This document shows, piece after piece, positions 17,174-25,803 of a stretch of DNA of 37,436 bases. Made by a program: the position numbers and the translations under genes. Within the stretch, counting starts at the first letter, position 1, and every line of letters starts with the position of its first letter. The notes beneath the pieces were generated by a model. The model did not search any database, was not told the DNA's origin, and saw nothing but the letters and a program-made list of their open reading frames with translations. Origin of the DNA: an uncultured Rhodobacterales bacterium (lineage in GTDB: Bacteria > Pseudomonadota > Alphaproteobacteria > Rhodobacterales > Rhodobacteraceae); NCBI GenBank assembly GCA_903845215.1, contig CAIMWI010000064.1:1-37436 (forward strand), given 5' to 3'.

Positions 17174-17881
17174 ATGACCCCAGTTCTACAGGTGCAAAAC
17201 CTGTGCAAGCATTTCGAGATGCACCACCTGGGGCAAAGGCTGATGGCCTTTGAGGGCATCAGCTTTGACCTTCATGCCGGAGAATTTCTGCTGTTGCGCG
17301 GGCCAAACGGCGTGGGCAAATCAACCTTGCTGCGCACGCTTTACCGCAGCTATCTGCCGCGCGCTGGGCATATATTGTATCACACCACCGAAGGCCGCGT
17401 TGACCTTGCACGGGCGGCGGATGTGGACATTGCCCTGTTGCGGCGGCGCGAGATTGGCTTTGTCACACAGTTTTTGATCGCAAGGCCGCGCGTGGCGGCC
17501 GAAGACATCGTGGCCGAACCCCTGCGCCGGGCCGGGGTGGCCGCTGCTGATGCGCTCAAGGAAGCGCGCCGTTGGCTGGACGAGTTTGGCGTGAAGCGCG
17601 ATCTGTGGCGAGCCTATCCCACCACCTTTTCGGGCGGTGAGCAGCAAAAGGTCAATCTGGCCCGCGCACTTATTCTGCCCCAACGCCTGTTGTTGCTGGA
17701 TGAACCCACCGCCTCGCTTGACGTGGGGGCGCGGGCGGCGCTGGTGCGCAGGTTGGGTGATCTCAAGGCGCAGGGTGTTGCGATGATCGGGGTGTTTCAC
17801 CACCCAGGCGATGTGGCCGACCTGATTGACCGCGAGATTGAACTGACGACAAGCGAGGTATGCGAAGATGTGGCTGTCTGA
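17174..17881 (+). CDS. phnL: C-P lyase ABC-type ATPase subunit PhnL
   Basis: A 235-aa ABC ATPase required with PhnG, H and I for forming ribose-1-phosphonate 5-triphosphate. Walker A is GPNGVGKST (43-51), the signature is FSGGEQQKVNLARAL, Walker B is LLLLDEPTASLD, and the switch histidine lies in GVFHHPGD. The start at 17174 is chosen because GAGG lies about 8 bases upstream and MTPVLQVQNL is the usual N-terminus; 15 further codons are open upstream inside phnK. It overlaps phnM by 14 bp. Confidence 0.92.
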   Translation: MTPVLQVQNLCKHFEMHHLGQRLMAFEGISFDLHAGEFLLLRGPNGVGKSTLLRTLYRSYLPRAGHILYHTTEGRVDLARAADVDIALLRRREIGFVTQFLIARPRVAAEDIVAEPLRRAGVAAADALKEARRWLDEFGVKRDLWRAYPTTFSGGEQQKVNLARALILPQRLLLLDEPTASLDVGARAALVRRLGDLKAQGVAMIGVFHHPGDVADLIDREIELTTSEVCEDVAV

Positions 17882-19037
17882 TTTCCGCGTGGTCACTCCG
17901 GATGGGGTGCTGGACCATGGCTCTGTGCGCATCGAATCGGGGCGGATTGCCGAGATTGTCGCCACGCCGGTGCCAGACGCCGCGCTATTTGGCGACGGAT
18001 TGCTGCTATTACCCGGCTTTGTTGACATGCACGGCGACATGATCGAGCGCGAAGTCGAACCGCGCCCCAATGTGCGTATGCCCATGGAACTGGGCCTGCG
18101 CGATCTGGACCGCCGCCTTGCGGTGGCAGGGGTGACCACGGCTTATGCGGCCTTGTCGTTCAACCCCGCCTCAGCCTATGGCCATATCCGCCATTTTGAC
18201 AACACCTCTGCCATCATCCGCACGCTTAAGGCGATGGGAACTGTGCTAAAGGTTGACCACCGCGTGCATGCCCGCTTTGAAATCACCTTTCCAGATGCCC
18301 TGCGCGTTGTCGAAGGCCTGATCGCTGAAGGCTCGGTTGATCTGGTCTCGTTGACAGACCACACCCCAGGTCAGGGCCAATACCGCGACCTTGAGGCGCA
18401 TGTGGCGCGGATTGCGCGCGACAAGGGCCTAAGCCAGGCTGAAGCAGAAGACGAGGTTTCGCGCCGCATTGCCAGCCGACGGTCAACCGCCGGCGATATG
18501 ACGGCGACGCTGCGCGCCATTTCCGACATTTGCGCCGCCCACGGTGTGGCCTTGGCTAGCCATGATGATGACACCGTAGCAAAGGTCGCCTTGATGCAGG
18601 CGCTGGGTGCGTCCATTAGCGAATTTCCCGTGACAGTCGAGGCCGCAACCGAAGCGCGGGCGCGAGGCTTGGCCACGGCCATGGGCGCGCCCAATGCGCT
18701 GCGGGGTAAGTCTTATTCCGGCAACCTGTCGGCGCGTGATGCACATGGTTTGGGCCTGTTGGACATTCTGGCATCAGATTACCACCCTTCGGCCATCCTT
18801 CCTGCCGTGTTGGAACTGGCCAAGGCCGATCCGCAGGGGCTGGAGGGCGCAACACGCCTTGCCACGCTGAACCCCGCGCGTGTGTTGGGCCTAACGGATC
18901 GCGGGGCTATTGCGGTAGGTTTGTTGGCCGATCTGGTCATTGCCGATGACACTGGCATAGGCCATGTCCGCGCCACCCTGCGCCATGGGTCTATGATCTA
19001 CTCGGACGGATCTGTGTCTTTGGGGCGCGCAGCCTAA
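17868..19037 (+). CDS. phnM: Ribose-methylphosphonate triphosphate diphosphatase PhnM
   Basis: A 389-aa amidohydrolase that removes pyrophosphate from alpha-D-ribose 1-phosphonate 5-triphosphate before C-P cleavage. Visible motifs are LLPGFVDMHGD (metal site; many PhnM have HTD here), LKVDHRVHARFEI, LVSLTDHTPGQGQYRD, ASHDDDT, GAPNALRGKSYSGN and ASDYHPSAIL. Length and order fit PhnM. The start lies within phnL. Its C-terminus (GLLADLVIADD) differs from the usual ADLVRVR type, which instead appears in the antisense remnant just downstream. Its stop is interlocked with the stop of that remnant. Confidence 0.92.
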   Translation: MWLSDFRVVTPDGVLDHGSVRIESGRIAEIVATPVPDAALFGDGLLLLPGFVDMHGDMIEREVEPRPNVRMPMELGLRDLDRRLAVAGVTTAYAALSFNPASAYGHIRHFDNTSAIIRTLKAMGTVLKVDHRVHARFEITFPDALRVVEGLIAEGSVDLVSLTDHTPGQGQYRDLEAHVARIARDKGLSQAEAEDEVSRRIASRRSTAGDMTATLRAISDICAAHGVALASHDDDTVAKVALMQALGASISEFPVTVEAATEARARGLATAMGAPNALRGKSYSGNLSARDAHGLGLLDILASDYHPSAILPAVLELAKADPQGLEGATRLATLNPARVLGLTDRGAIAVGLLADLVIADDTGIGHVRATLRHGSMIYSDGSVSLGRAA

Positions 19038-19265
19038 AGCACGCGCCGCCCTTGCCGCCAGACGGCCACCACATGGTTCTGCGTCCCTATCCGCCGCACC
19101 CGCACCAGATCGGCGCGCAATCCGGCCTCGATCCTGCCGTCCAGTGCGCACAAAAACGATGCGGTCTGCTTCAACCGCGACCGTGCCGTCGATCAGGCCA
19201 TGCGGCGTCATGATCCGACCGCTTACAAGGTTAAAGCCGGCATCGTCTGCGCCAAACCTCTTCAT
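19034..19265 (-). pseudogene. Internally deleted, frameshifted second phnM
   Basis: On the minus strand from 19265 the peptide NLVSGRIMTPHGLIDG, then TVAVEADRIVFV, has the look of a PhnM/amidohydrolase N-terminus. About 40 codons later, in the next frame, LDGRIEAGLRADLVRVRR, then HVVAVWRQGRRVL and stop, matches the C-terminus of canonical PhnM (ADLLRVR...VWRQGKRV type). The roughly 300 codons between, including all metal ligands, are missing and the halves are out of frame. It is therefore a deletion remnant of a phnM paralogue that once faced the opposite way. Confidence 0.75.
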
Positions 19266-19389
19266 CTCCTGTGTCATTTGGCGCGGCGACGCGCAGGTCG
19301 CCTGATGTGCAACCTTGACATGCGCTGGCCATTTTCGCTTGCGACCCCTCCTCTTGTGCAGGGGTGACAGTTTGCACCGCACCCTCACC

Positions 19390-19407
19390 CCGTCACCTCA
19401 ATGTCAA
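19390..19407 (+). promoter_or_regulatory. PHO-box-like direct repeat upstream of phnC
   Basis: CCGTCACCTCAATGTCAA contains two GTCA half-sites 11 bp apart (19392 and 19403), the PhoB-box spacing, about 65 bp before phnC. It mirrors the element before phnF. Confidence 0.6.
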
Positions 19408-19424
19408 GATTCTAGCAGATAACA

Positions 19425-19438
19425 TTCATCCGAACGAC
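19425..19438. promoter_or_regulatory. PhnF-operator-like site upstream of phnC
   Basis: TTCATCCGAACGAC matches 11 of 14 core positions of the perfect palindrome before phnF (GTCATTCGAATGAC). It lies 35 bp before the phnC start and just downstream of the PHO-like box, the same order as at phnF. A second binding site for PhnF is inferred. Confidence 0.5.
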
Positions 19439-19473
19439 ACTGGCCTGTTACAGGCAAACGTCACGCTGAGAGC

Positions 19474-20280
19474 ATGGAAAAGCATTCTCTCTCAGTGTCT
19501 GGCCTTGGGCGCAGTTTTGGGTCTACCCGCGCGGTGGACAATGTATCGCTTGATATACCGTCAGGCCAATTTGTTGGCGTGATCGGGCGATCGGGTGCCG
19601 GGAAATCGACCCTGCTGCGCCTGATCAATCGTTTGATCGAGCCGACAACGGGCAAGATCAGCTTTGGCGACCGCGATGTCACGGCGCTGAAGGGCCGAGA
19701 TTTGCGCAACTGGCGGCGCGATTGCGCGATGATCTTTCAACAGTTTAATCTGGTGGACAGGTTGGACGTTCTGTCAAATGTCTTGGTTGGCAGGCTGGCT
19801 GATCACGGCTTTCTCACCTCGATGGCGATGCGATTTACCGATGCCGAACGCACGATTGCCATTCGTGCGCTGGACCGGCTGGATCTGGCCCCTTTTGCGC
19901 TGCAACGCGCAGGCACCTTGTCGGGTGGCCAGCAGCAGCGTGTGGCGATTGCCCGCGCCTTGGTGCAAAACCCGCGCATCATGCTGGCAGACGAACCGAT
20001 TGCCAGCCTTGATCCCGGCAATGCCACCCGCGTGATGGAGGCCTTGCGCAGCATCAACCGCGAAGACGGCCTGACCGTTTTGGTGAACCTGCACACCCTT
20101 GATACCGCCCGCGAATATTGCCACCGCATTGTCGCAATGCGCGACGGCCGGGTGATGTTTGACGGATCAGCCCTGCAGCTGACCGACGATGTCGTGCGCG
20201 ACATCTACGGCAGCGATGGTCTGGCCGAGTTCAACGAAGCCGTTACCTCTACCGCCGCGCGCATCCGCGTGCCGGCCTGA
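19474..20280 (+). CDS. phnC: Phosphonate ABC transporter ATPase PhnC
   Basis: A 268-aa import ATPase. Walker A is GRSGAGKST (38-46), Q-loop in [22 protein letters not shown] (typical of PhnC), signature LSGGQQQR, Walker [15 protein letters not shown]-loop NLHTLD. First gene of the second phn block, with a PHO-like box and a PhnF-like site upstream. The ribosome binding site is weak (GAGAG). Followed by phnD after 29 bp. Confidence 0.95.
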   Translation: MEKHSLSVSGLGRSFGSTRAVDNVSLDIPSGQFVGVIGRSGAGKSTLLRLINRLIEPTTGKISFGDRDVTALKGRDLRNWRRDCAMIFQQFNLVDRLDVLSNVLVGRLADHGFLTSMAMRFTDAERTIAIRALDRLDLAPFALQRAGTLSGGQQQRVAIARALVQNPRIMLADEPIASLDPGNATRVMEALRSINREDGLTVLVNLHTLDTAREYCHRIVAMRDGRVMFDGSALQLTDDVVRDIYGSDGLAEFNEAVTSTAARIRVPA

Positions 20281-20309
20281 TTTTCCCCACCCCAACTGGA
20301 GTTGTTCCT

Positions 20310-21212
20310 ATGCGTTTGTTTGCAACCACCGCCCTTATCCTGCTGGCCGCTGTGCCCGCTTTCGCTCAAGACTGGAAAGCCGACTACAAGACCGTCAAAT
20401 TCGGCATCCTATCGGGTGAGAACGAGCAAGACCGTCTGGCCCGCTGGAAGGGTTTTGAAACCCATCTGGAAACCACGCTCGGCGTCGACGTCGAGATTTT
20501 CACGGCTGGCAACTATGACGGCGTGATCCAGGCTTTGGCCGCTGACCAGATCGAATTTGCTTACCTCGGCTCCTCGGCCTATGCTGCCGCTTATACCGCC
20601 TCGGAAGGCGGCGTTCAGCCGATCTTGGCAACCGAAAGCATGACTGGCGCCACAGGCTACTTCAGCACGATCGTTGTGCGCTGCGACTCGGGCATCAAGA
20701 CGATTGATGATCTGAAGGGTAAAGTTTTGGCATTCGCCGACCCAGACAGCACCTCAGGCTATGCCGTTCCCTTGTATAACCTTGTACAGCAAGGCTTTGA
20801 TCCGGAAACCTTCTTCTCGGGCATCCCCTTCTCGGGCAGCCACGAAGCTGGTGTTCAAGGTGTGGTCAATAAGCAGTTCGACGCTGCTGCGACCAACCAA
20901 GACAACGAAAAAAGCGGCGTCTATCAGTTGATGGTGTCCAAGGGCATGATCAAAGAAGGCGAAATCTGCGTCATCTGGGAATCGCCCGAAATCACCAACG
21001 GCCCGATCACAACGCGCAACAACCTGCCGCAGCCGATGATCGACGAAGTTAAGGCCGCCCTGATGGGTCTACCCGCGGCCGCTCCGGACGTTTACAAGGA
21101 AATCACCGGCGGCGAGACCTCGACCGACAAGGGCTATATCGAAGTGAACCACGAGCGTTACCAGTGGATCATCGACATGCGCGCTTGGATCAAAGCAAAC
21201 CGCAAGAGCTAA
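20310..21212 (+). CDS. phnD: Phosphonate-binding periplasmic protein PhnD
   Basis: A 300-aa solute-binding protein. Signal peptide MRLFATTALILLAAVPAFA, cut before QDWK. The mature part shows the PhnD pattern: KFGILSGENEQDRLARWKGF, YDGVIQALAADQIEFAYLGSSAY, LKGKVLAFADPDSTSGYAVP and VQGVVNKQFDAAATN. It captures phosphonates in the periplasm for PhnCEE. TGGAG lies 9 bases before the ATG. A strong hairpin follows the gene, a common way to raise binding-protein mRNA over the permeases. Confidence 0.95.
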   Translation: MRLFATTALILLAAVPAFAQDWKADYKTVKFGILSGENEQDRLARWKGFETHLETTLGVDVEIFTAGNYDGVIQALAADQIEFAYLGSSAYAAAYTASEGGVQPILATESMTGATGYFSTIVVRCDSGIKTIDDLKGKVLAFADPDSTSGYAVPLYNLVQQGFDPETFFSGIPFSGSHEAGVQGVVNKQFDAAATNQDNEKSGVYQLMVSKGMIKEGEICVIWESPEITNGPITTRNNLPQPMIDEVKAALMGLPAAAPDVYKEITGGETSTDKGYIEVNHERYQWIIDMRAWIKANRKS

Positions 21213-21226
21213 TCTTACGCAATCAG

Positions 21227-21250
21227 ACGGCGGCCCCTCGGGGCCGCCGT
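21227..21250 (+). terminator. Hairpin between phnD and phnE (partial terminator)
   Basis: ACGGCGGCCC / GGGCCGCCGT forms a 10-bp perfect stem with a CTCG loop, followed by only three T. It sits between phnD and phnE in one operon, so it probably acts as an attenuator or an mRNA 3'-end protector rather than a full terminator. Confidence 0.75.
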
Positions 21251-21272
21251 TTCCGTATTTGATGGGCTGCTT

Positions 21273-22187
21273 ATGACCTCGCTTTCCCAATCTCCCGCCG
21301 TGCAGGCGTTCGAAGCGGCCTATGCGGTGGCACGGGCAAGATCACGGCTCATTTGGGCCCTGACGGTGCTAGGGCTTTTGGTTTTATTCTTCGCCTCATC
21401 GTATTTGAGCGATTTTTTCAAGATTACCCAAGTCACGCTCAGCGATGGCTCGCGGGCAGAGCGTTGGATCATCCCGGCCGGACTGCCGCGCTTGGGAGAA
21501 TATCTGGAAAAAACCATGCCGTCGCTGTCTTGGGCCAATTTGGGCGCTGATCTGGCATCGTGGTTTTGGGCTTGGCGCACTTGGGCTGTGCTGCTGGTGG
21601 AAACCATCCTCATCGCGTTTATGGCCACGGTATTTGGCGTCGTTGGCGGCTTTCTTCTCAGCTTTCCGGCCGCCCGCAATTTAGCGCCCAACAAGTGGGT
21701 CTTGTGGGTCACCCGGCGCTTTTTAGAGATTGCTCGCACGGTTCCCGATCTGGTATGGGCGCTGATCTTTGTGTTCAGCTTTGGCATCGGCCCCTTGGCG
21801 GGGGTTATGGCGATTGCGCTGCATTGCATTGGGGCCTTGGGCAAGCTTTATTCGGAAGCCAATGAAAACATCGACATGCGGCCTCTTGACGGCATAAAGG
21901 CTGCGGGCGGAACTTGGGCGCAGCAAATCCGTTTCGGGGCTGTGCCACAGGTCTTGCCCAACATCATCAGCTACACGCTGCTGCGCTTTGAAATCAACGT
22001 CCGCTCCTCGTCGATCATCGGGTATGTTGGGGCAGGCGGTCTGGGACAAGAGTTTCGCACAGCGGTCAGTTTGCAAGAATACACCGATCTTTCGGCTTTG
22101 TTTGTCATCATCTTCGCGACCGTCATGCTGATCGACTACGGGTCAGAAAAGCTGCGGCACCGCTTTATCGGATTGGGAGTGCGCTGA
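21273..22187 (+). CDS. phnE: Phosphonate ABC transporter permease PhnE (first)
   Basis: A 304-aa inner-membrane permease with about six hydrophobic helices (first at about 27-45). It carries the ABC permease EAA-type loop: IDMRPLDGIKAAGGTWAQQIRFGAVPQVLP. The sequence RSSSIIGYVGAGGLGQEF near the C-terminus is typical of PhnE. It overlaps the second permease by one base. Confidence 0.94.
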   Translation: MTSLSQSPAVQAFEAAYAVARARSRLIWALTVLGLLVLFFASSYLSDFFKITQVTLSDGSRAERWIIPAGLPRLGEYLEKTMPSLSWANLGADLASWFWAWRTWAVLLVETILIAFMATVFGVVGGFLLSFPAARNLAPNKWVLWVTRRFLEIARTVPDLVWALIFVFSFGIGPLAGVMAIALHCIGALGKLYSEANENIDMRPLDGIKAAGGTWAQQIRFGAVPQVLPNIISYTLLRFEINVRSSSIIGYVGAGGLGQEFRTAVSLQEYTDLSALFVIIFATVMLIDYGSEKLRHRFIGLGVR

Positions 22188-23056
22188 TGTCCGCCCCGGA
22201 GGTAACCGCCGCCGAAATCGCCGCGGCCAAAGCGCAAATGCCACTGGCCTTTCGCGCCCCATTGCCACAACGCCTGCGCAAGATCGCCCTTTGGTCCGCC
22301 TTTTTCGCGCTGTTCGGCTGGTGCCTTTACGACTTCGACTTTTCGCCGCTGCGGATTATTTCCGGGCTGGATCGGTTCATGAATGTGCTTGGGTTTATGT
22401 TCCCGCCCTATATCTGGACAGAATGGTCAGAGATTGGCGATATTCTGAACGGCTTAGGCGAAACCCTTGCTATGGCTTTTCTGGGCACGATGCTGGGGGC
22501 CATATTTGCTTTTCCTTTGGCCTTCATGGGAGCCAAGACGATCAATCGGCTTAACTGGCTGCGGTTGGGGTTCCGGCGCGGATTTGATGTGATCCGGTCA
22601 TTTGAAACGCTCATCCTTGCGCTGATTTTCATCCGCGCTTTTGGCCTAGGGCCGCTGCCGGGCGTGCTGGCCATTGCAGTGGCAGAGATCGGCGTTTTGG
22701 CAAAGCTGTATTCCGAAGCGATCGAAAACGCCTCGAACAAACCGGTGGAGGGGGTCGTGGCAGCCGGGGGTTCTGGCGTTCAGGCGATCCGTTTTGCGGT
22801 TTTGCCGCAAGTGCTGCCAATATTGCTGTCGATCACGCTGTACAATTTTGAATCCAACGTGCGCTCGGGCACCATTCTGGGCATCGTGGGGGCGGGGGGT
22901 ATAGGGTTTTTGCTGTCCGACCGTATTCAGGCCTATATGTGGGATCAGGCGTGGTCGATCATTTTCCTGATCATCGCCATGGTCTATCTGATCGACTGGC
23001 TGTCTGGCCTGATCCGCACTCGGTTTATCGGCCCCACGGAAGGTGTTCGTGCTTGA
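22187..23056 (+). CDS. phnE: Phosphonate ABC transporter permease PhnE2
   Basis: A 289-aa second permease homologous to the preceding gene. EAA-type loop: NKPVEGVVAAGGSGVQAIRFAVLPQVLP; the C-terminal signature is RSGTILGIVGAGGIGFLL. Two PhnE subunits in tandem are usual in alphaproteobacterial phosphonate importers and likely form a heterodimer. Its stop overlaps the TTG start of the next gene. Confidence 0.94.
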   Translation: MSAPEVTAAEIAAAKAQMPLAFRAPLPQRLRKIALWSAFFALFGWCLYDFDFSPLRIISGLDRFMNVLGFMFPPYIWTEWSEIGDILNGLGETLAMAFLGTMLGAIFAFPLAFMGAKTINRLNWLRLGFRRGFDVIRSFETLILALIFIRAFGLGPLPGVLAIAVAEIGVLAKLYSEAIENASNKPVEGVVAAGGSGVQAIRFAVLPQVLPILLSITLYNFESNVRSGTILGIVGAGGIGFLLSDRIQAYMWDQAWSIIFLIIAMVYLIDWLSGLIRTRFIGPTEGVRA

Positions 23057-23868
23057 ATTACGCCGTTGATATCACCGTCACAGGAACCCAAGGGCCGGTT
23101 TTTGCGCCCATAGGGCTGTCCTCACCAGCGGCAGCGTGCCTTGGCTGCACCGTCACAGGCGGCAGCCTGCAAACCCTGATCGAGGCATCGTCGGGCCAAG
23201 CAGTCCTGCTGGTCACCCCCGATGCCGCCGAAGTGACCTTTCGCTACGACTACGCCGATCTACCCGGCCAGTATCCCGAAGCGATCTTTCACCCCGCCAC
23301 CTCACGCCACACCAAAGCCGCGCAGGCGCTGTGTGACGAGGCGGTGCAAACGGCGGGCGACGGCGATGCGCTGACCCGAGCCATCCGCGTGGCGCGCGGC
23401 GTTGCGGAAAAGTTCGTCTATGGCCACCCAGAGGCCAAGTATTATGATGGCTTTGACCATGTGCCGCATCTGGCATCTGGGTTGACCGAAGGGTCTTGCG
23501 TTGACATTCACACCTATCTTTTGGCCTCGCTTCGCGCGATCGGGGTTGAGGCGGGCTATGTCACAGGCTATTTCTTTCCCGAAGGCGGTGTTTGCACCAG
23601 TGGCCATTGTTGGGCTGTGACCCGTATCGATGGGGCCGTGCAGGAATGGGACATTTCGCATTTCTTGCAAATTGACCGCCGCGATGTGGGGCCCACCCTA
23701 AACCCCAAGGGCGGCTTTCGCGTGCCCGTTGGCCATTCCATGGGCCTGTCGCTGCCAGAACTGGGCGTGCATGACTTAAAACTTCTGGTGGAACCCATGG
23801 TCATGCGGGAAGGATACCCCGTTCGGCTGGAGCAAAAACGCATCCGCTATCTGCCGCCCACCCTTTAA
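23053..23868 (+). CDS. Transglutaminase-like cysteine protease-fold protein in the phn operon
   Basis: A 271-aa protein with a transglutaminase-like domain in its second half. The catalytic triad is visible: Cys149 (TEGSCVDIHTYL), His185 (SGHCWAV) and Asp200 (QEWDISH). The N-terminal 85 residues look like the beta-rich region often found before such domains. There is no signal peptide, so it should be cytoplasmic. I chose the TTG at 23053: it overlaps the phnE2 stop (TTGA), AGGTG lies about 8 bases before it, and the next Met would cut deep into the domain. Such proteins are seen in many genomes as peptidases or amide-bond enzymes; their role in phosphonate use is not established. Confidence 0.85.
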   Translation: MNYAVDITVTGTQGPVFAPIGLSSPAAACLGCTVTGGSLQTLIEASSGQAVLLVTPDAAEVTFRYDYADLPGQYPEAIFHPATSRHTKAAQALCDEAVQTAGDGDALTRAIRVARGVAEKFVYGHPEAKYYDGFDHVPHLASGLTEGSCVDIHTYLLASLRAIGVEAGYVTGYFFPEGGVCTSGHCWAVTRIDGAVQEWDISHFLQIDRRDVGPTLNPKGGFRVPVGHSMGLSLPELGVHDLKLLVEPMVMREGYPVRLEQKRIRYLPPTL

Positions 23869-23895
23869 CCACCTCCCTTTGACCAGAAAGCCACT

Positions 23896-24504
23896 ATGAA
23901 ATTGTTGACCGAGGCCCCCAACATCCACGAAACTGCCGTCGTGGTCGACTGTGACCTTGGCAAATGGACCGAGATCCACGCCCATGTCTCGATGCGCGAA
24001 AGCAGTTTTGGCGATTACTCCTACATCGTGAAGGGCGGCAATGTGGTCTGGTCGACCATAGGCAAATTCTGTTCGATCGCAGAAGGCGTGCGGATCAACC
24101 CCGGCAACCACGCCACGTGGCGTGCCAGCCAGCACCATTTCACCTACCGCGCCGCACAGTTCGGGCTTGGAGAGGATGACGCCGATTTCTTTCAATGGCG
24201 GCGCGACCACTGGGTCACCATCGGGCATGATGTCTGGATCGGGCATGGCGTAACGGTGCTTGCAGGTGTCACCATCGGAACGGGCGCGGTGATCGGTGCG
24301 GGGGCTGTGGTTTCCAAAAACGTGGCTCCTTATGAAATTGTCGGTGGTGTTCCGGCCCGGCATTTGAAATGGCGTTTCACCCCCAAGCAGGCCGAGGCCT
24401 TGCAGCAGATCTCTTGGTGGGACTGGAGCCATGCCGCGCTGAAAGAATCCCTTTCCGATATCCGTGTGCTGGATATTGACGCTTTCATCGAAAAATACTT
24501 ATGA
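23896..24504 (+). CDS. Hexapeptide-repeat acetyltransferase of phosphonate clusters
   Basis: A 202-aa left-handed beta-helix (LbetaH) acyltransferase related to chloramphenicol/xenobiotic acetyltransferases. Hexapeptide repeats are visible at about residues 10-65 and 110-155 ([27 protein letters not shown]), with a His-containing loop ([17 protein letters not shown]). The ending [15 protein letters not shown] is typical. This subgroup is annotated as a phosphonate-metabolism transferase and commonly lies in phn operons; it may acetylate aminophosphonates or a pathway intermediate, by analogy with PhnO. The gap of 27 bp to the upstream gene suggests one transcript. Confidence 0.88.
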   Translation: MKLLTEAPNIHETAVVVDCDLGKWTEIHAHVSMRESSFGDYSYIVKGGNVVWSTIGKFCSIAEGVRINPGNHATWRASQHHFTYRAAQFGLGEDDADFFQWRRDHWVTIGHDVWIGHGVTVLAGVTIGTGAVIGAGAVVSKNVAPYEIVGGVPARHLKWRFTPKQAEALQQISWWDWSHAALKESLSDIRVLDIDAFIEKYL

Positions 24505-24532
24505 AATCAGCGGCTCCTAATTGGAAATTGAC

Positions 24533-25579
24533 GTGGCGTCGATAAGACGTATCGCCGCGGCGCTGTTGATCGGCACTGCTGGAGGCTGCGCTTTTTACGC
24601 GACCAATGTGCCTTTGCCTTGGATGCTGGGGGCGCTTTTTGCAACGATGGCAGCGACCATTTGCGGCGCGCCGATCGAGGCCCCTAATCAGATGCGGCCA
24701 GCCGTAGTGGCGGTGATCGGCGTTTTACTCGGATCGCGATTCACACCTGACATTCTGTCGCAGATAAGCGCATGGGCCGGCACTGTCACGGTGTTGATGG
24801 GATATGTTGTGGCCGTGGCGCTAACCATCGTGCCATTTTATCATTTCGTCGGAAAGCTGGATTGGACCACCGCCTATTTCGCCGGCATGCCTGGCGGGTT
24901 GAGCGAGATGATCGAGATAGGCGAAGCCAGTGGCGCAAAAGCTGCACCAATCATCTTGGCCCATAGTCTGCGCATTGTGTTCACGATCACGCTGATCGCG
25001 TTCTGGTTCCGCATCGTTCAGGGCGCAAGTGTCGGCGGTACGCTCGTCGCCTTGCCCGTGGATTTAGCCGCTGGCGATGCCATCCTGCTGCTCGGCTGCG
25101 CGGTGCTGGGCAGTTGGATCGGGCTGCGGCTGCGCCTGACAGCACCCACTCTGCTGGGCCCGATGGTTCTGTCGGCTGCCTTACACCTGACAGGGATAAC
25201 GCAAAGCTCTCCGCCCAGCCTACTTGTCAATGTAGCGCAGATCATCCTTGGCAGCGCACTTGGCTGCCGGTTTCACAATGTCCAACCCAAAGCCCTGCTT
25301 CGGGCCGGAGTTCTAAGTGTTGCAGCCACCGCCTTGACCCTTACCCTTGCGCTTGGCGCAGGACTGGCAATGCGTGCGCTTTCGGGTGTGCAAATTGATC
25401 AGGCGATGCTCGCCCTCGCCCCAGGAGGATTGACGGAAATGGGACTGATTGCGATGGCGATTCATTCCGACGTGGCTTTTGTTGCATTGCATCACGTTGT
25501 GCGCATTCTCTTCGTTTTGCTCGTCGCACCGCTGACATTTCGGCTTGTGTCTGACCGTCAGGCGAACAAACCAAGCTGA
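24533..25579 (+). CDS. AbrB-family integral membrane protein
   Basis: A 348-aa protein with about ten hydrophobic helices in two similar halves. Each half has the motif GGL-(S/T)-EM (AGMPGGLSEMIEIG near residue 120 and LAPGGLTEMGLIAM near 300), the hallmark of the AbrB duplication family, annotated as putative ammonia monooxygenase or AbrB regulator. True function is unknown; membrane topology suggests a transporter. No good ATG exists at the front. I chose GTG at 24533 with GGA about 7 bases upstream; TTG at 24521 is possible. It follows the transferase gene by 28 bp, so it may be co-transcribed. Confidence 0.85.
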   Translation: MASIRRIAAALLIGTAGGCAFYATNVPLPWMLGALFATMAATICGAPIEAPNQMRPAVVAVIGVLLGSRFTPDILSQISAWAGTVTVLMGYVVAVALTIVPFYHFVGKLDWTTAYFAGMPGGLSEMIEIGEASGAKAAPIILAHSLRIVFTITLIAFWFRIVQGASVGGTLVALPVDLAAGDAILLLGCAVLGSWIGLRLRLTAPTLLGPMVLSAALHLTGITQSSPPSLLVNVAQIILGSALGCRFHNVQPKALLRAGVLSVAATALTLTLALGAGLAMRALSGVQIDQAMLALAPGGLTEMGLIAMAIHSDVAFVALHHVVRILFVLLVAPLTFRLVSDRQANKPS

Positions 25580-25719
25580 CCCTATCCAGCGCTGTTTAGG
25601 CTTTGTCGTGCTGGATCAAAAGCTGTCCGTGCAGCGATTCATGGCCATCACCTCAAGGTTGGCTAAAGCCGCCCCGCCCCACTCAGCTGGCTCTTGTCGC
25701 CTCAATCGAGGATTTTGAA
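25580..25719. other. Short stretch before the arsC fragment
   Basis: No gene or clear terminator seen. It separates the AbrB gene from the truncated arsC. Confidence 0.4.
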
Positions 25720-25803
25720 ATGACCATCGTGATCCATCACAACCTCGATGGCAGCACGTCTCGCAATGTCCTAGCGATCCTTGAAGCCGGCGGCGGAACC
25801 TGA
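25720..25803 (+). pseudogene. Truncated arsC (arsenate reductase N-terminus)
   Basis: The 27-codon frame MTIVIHHNLDGSTSRNVLAI matches the start of ArsC (typical MTVTIYHNPxCGTSRNTLAL). The catalytic cysteine position is altered (DGST instead of xCGT). The frame stops at 25801-25803, inside the 77-bp transposon-derived repeat, so insertion or recombination cut the gene. No other ars gene is seen in the window. Confidence 0.7.
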
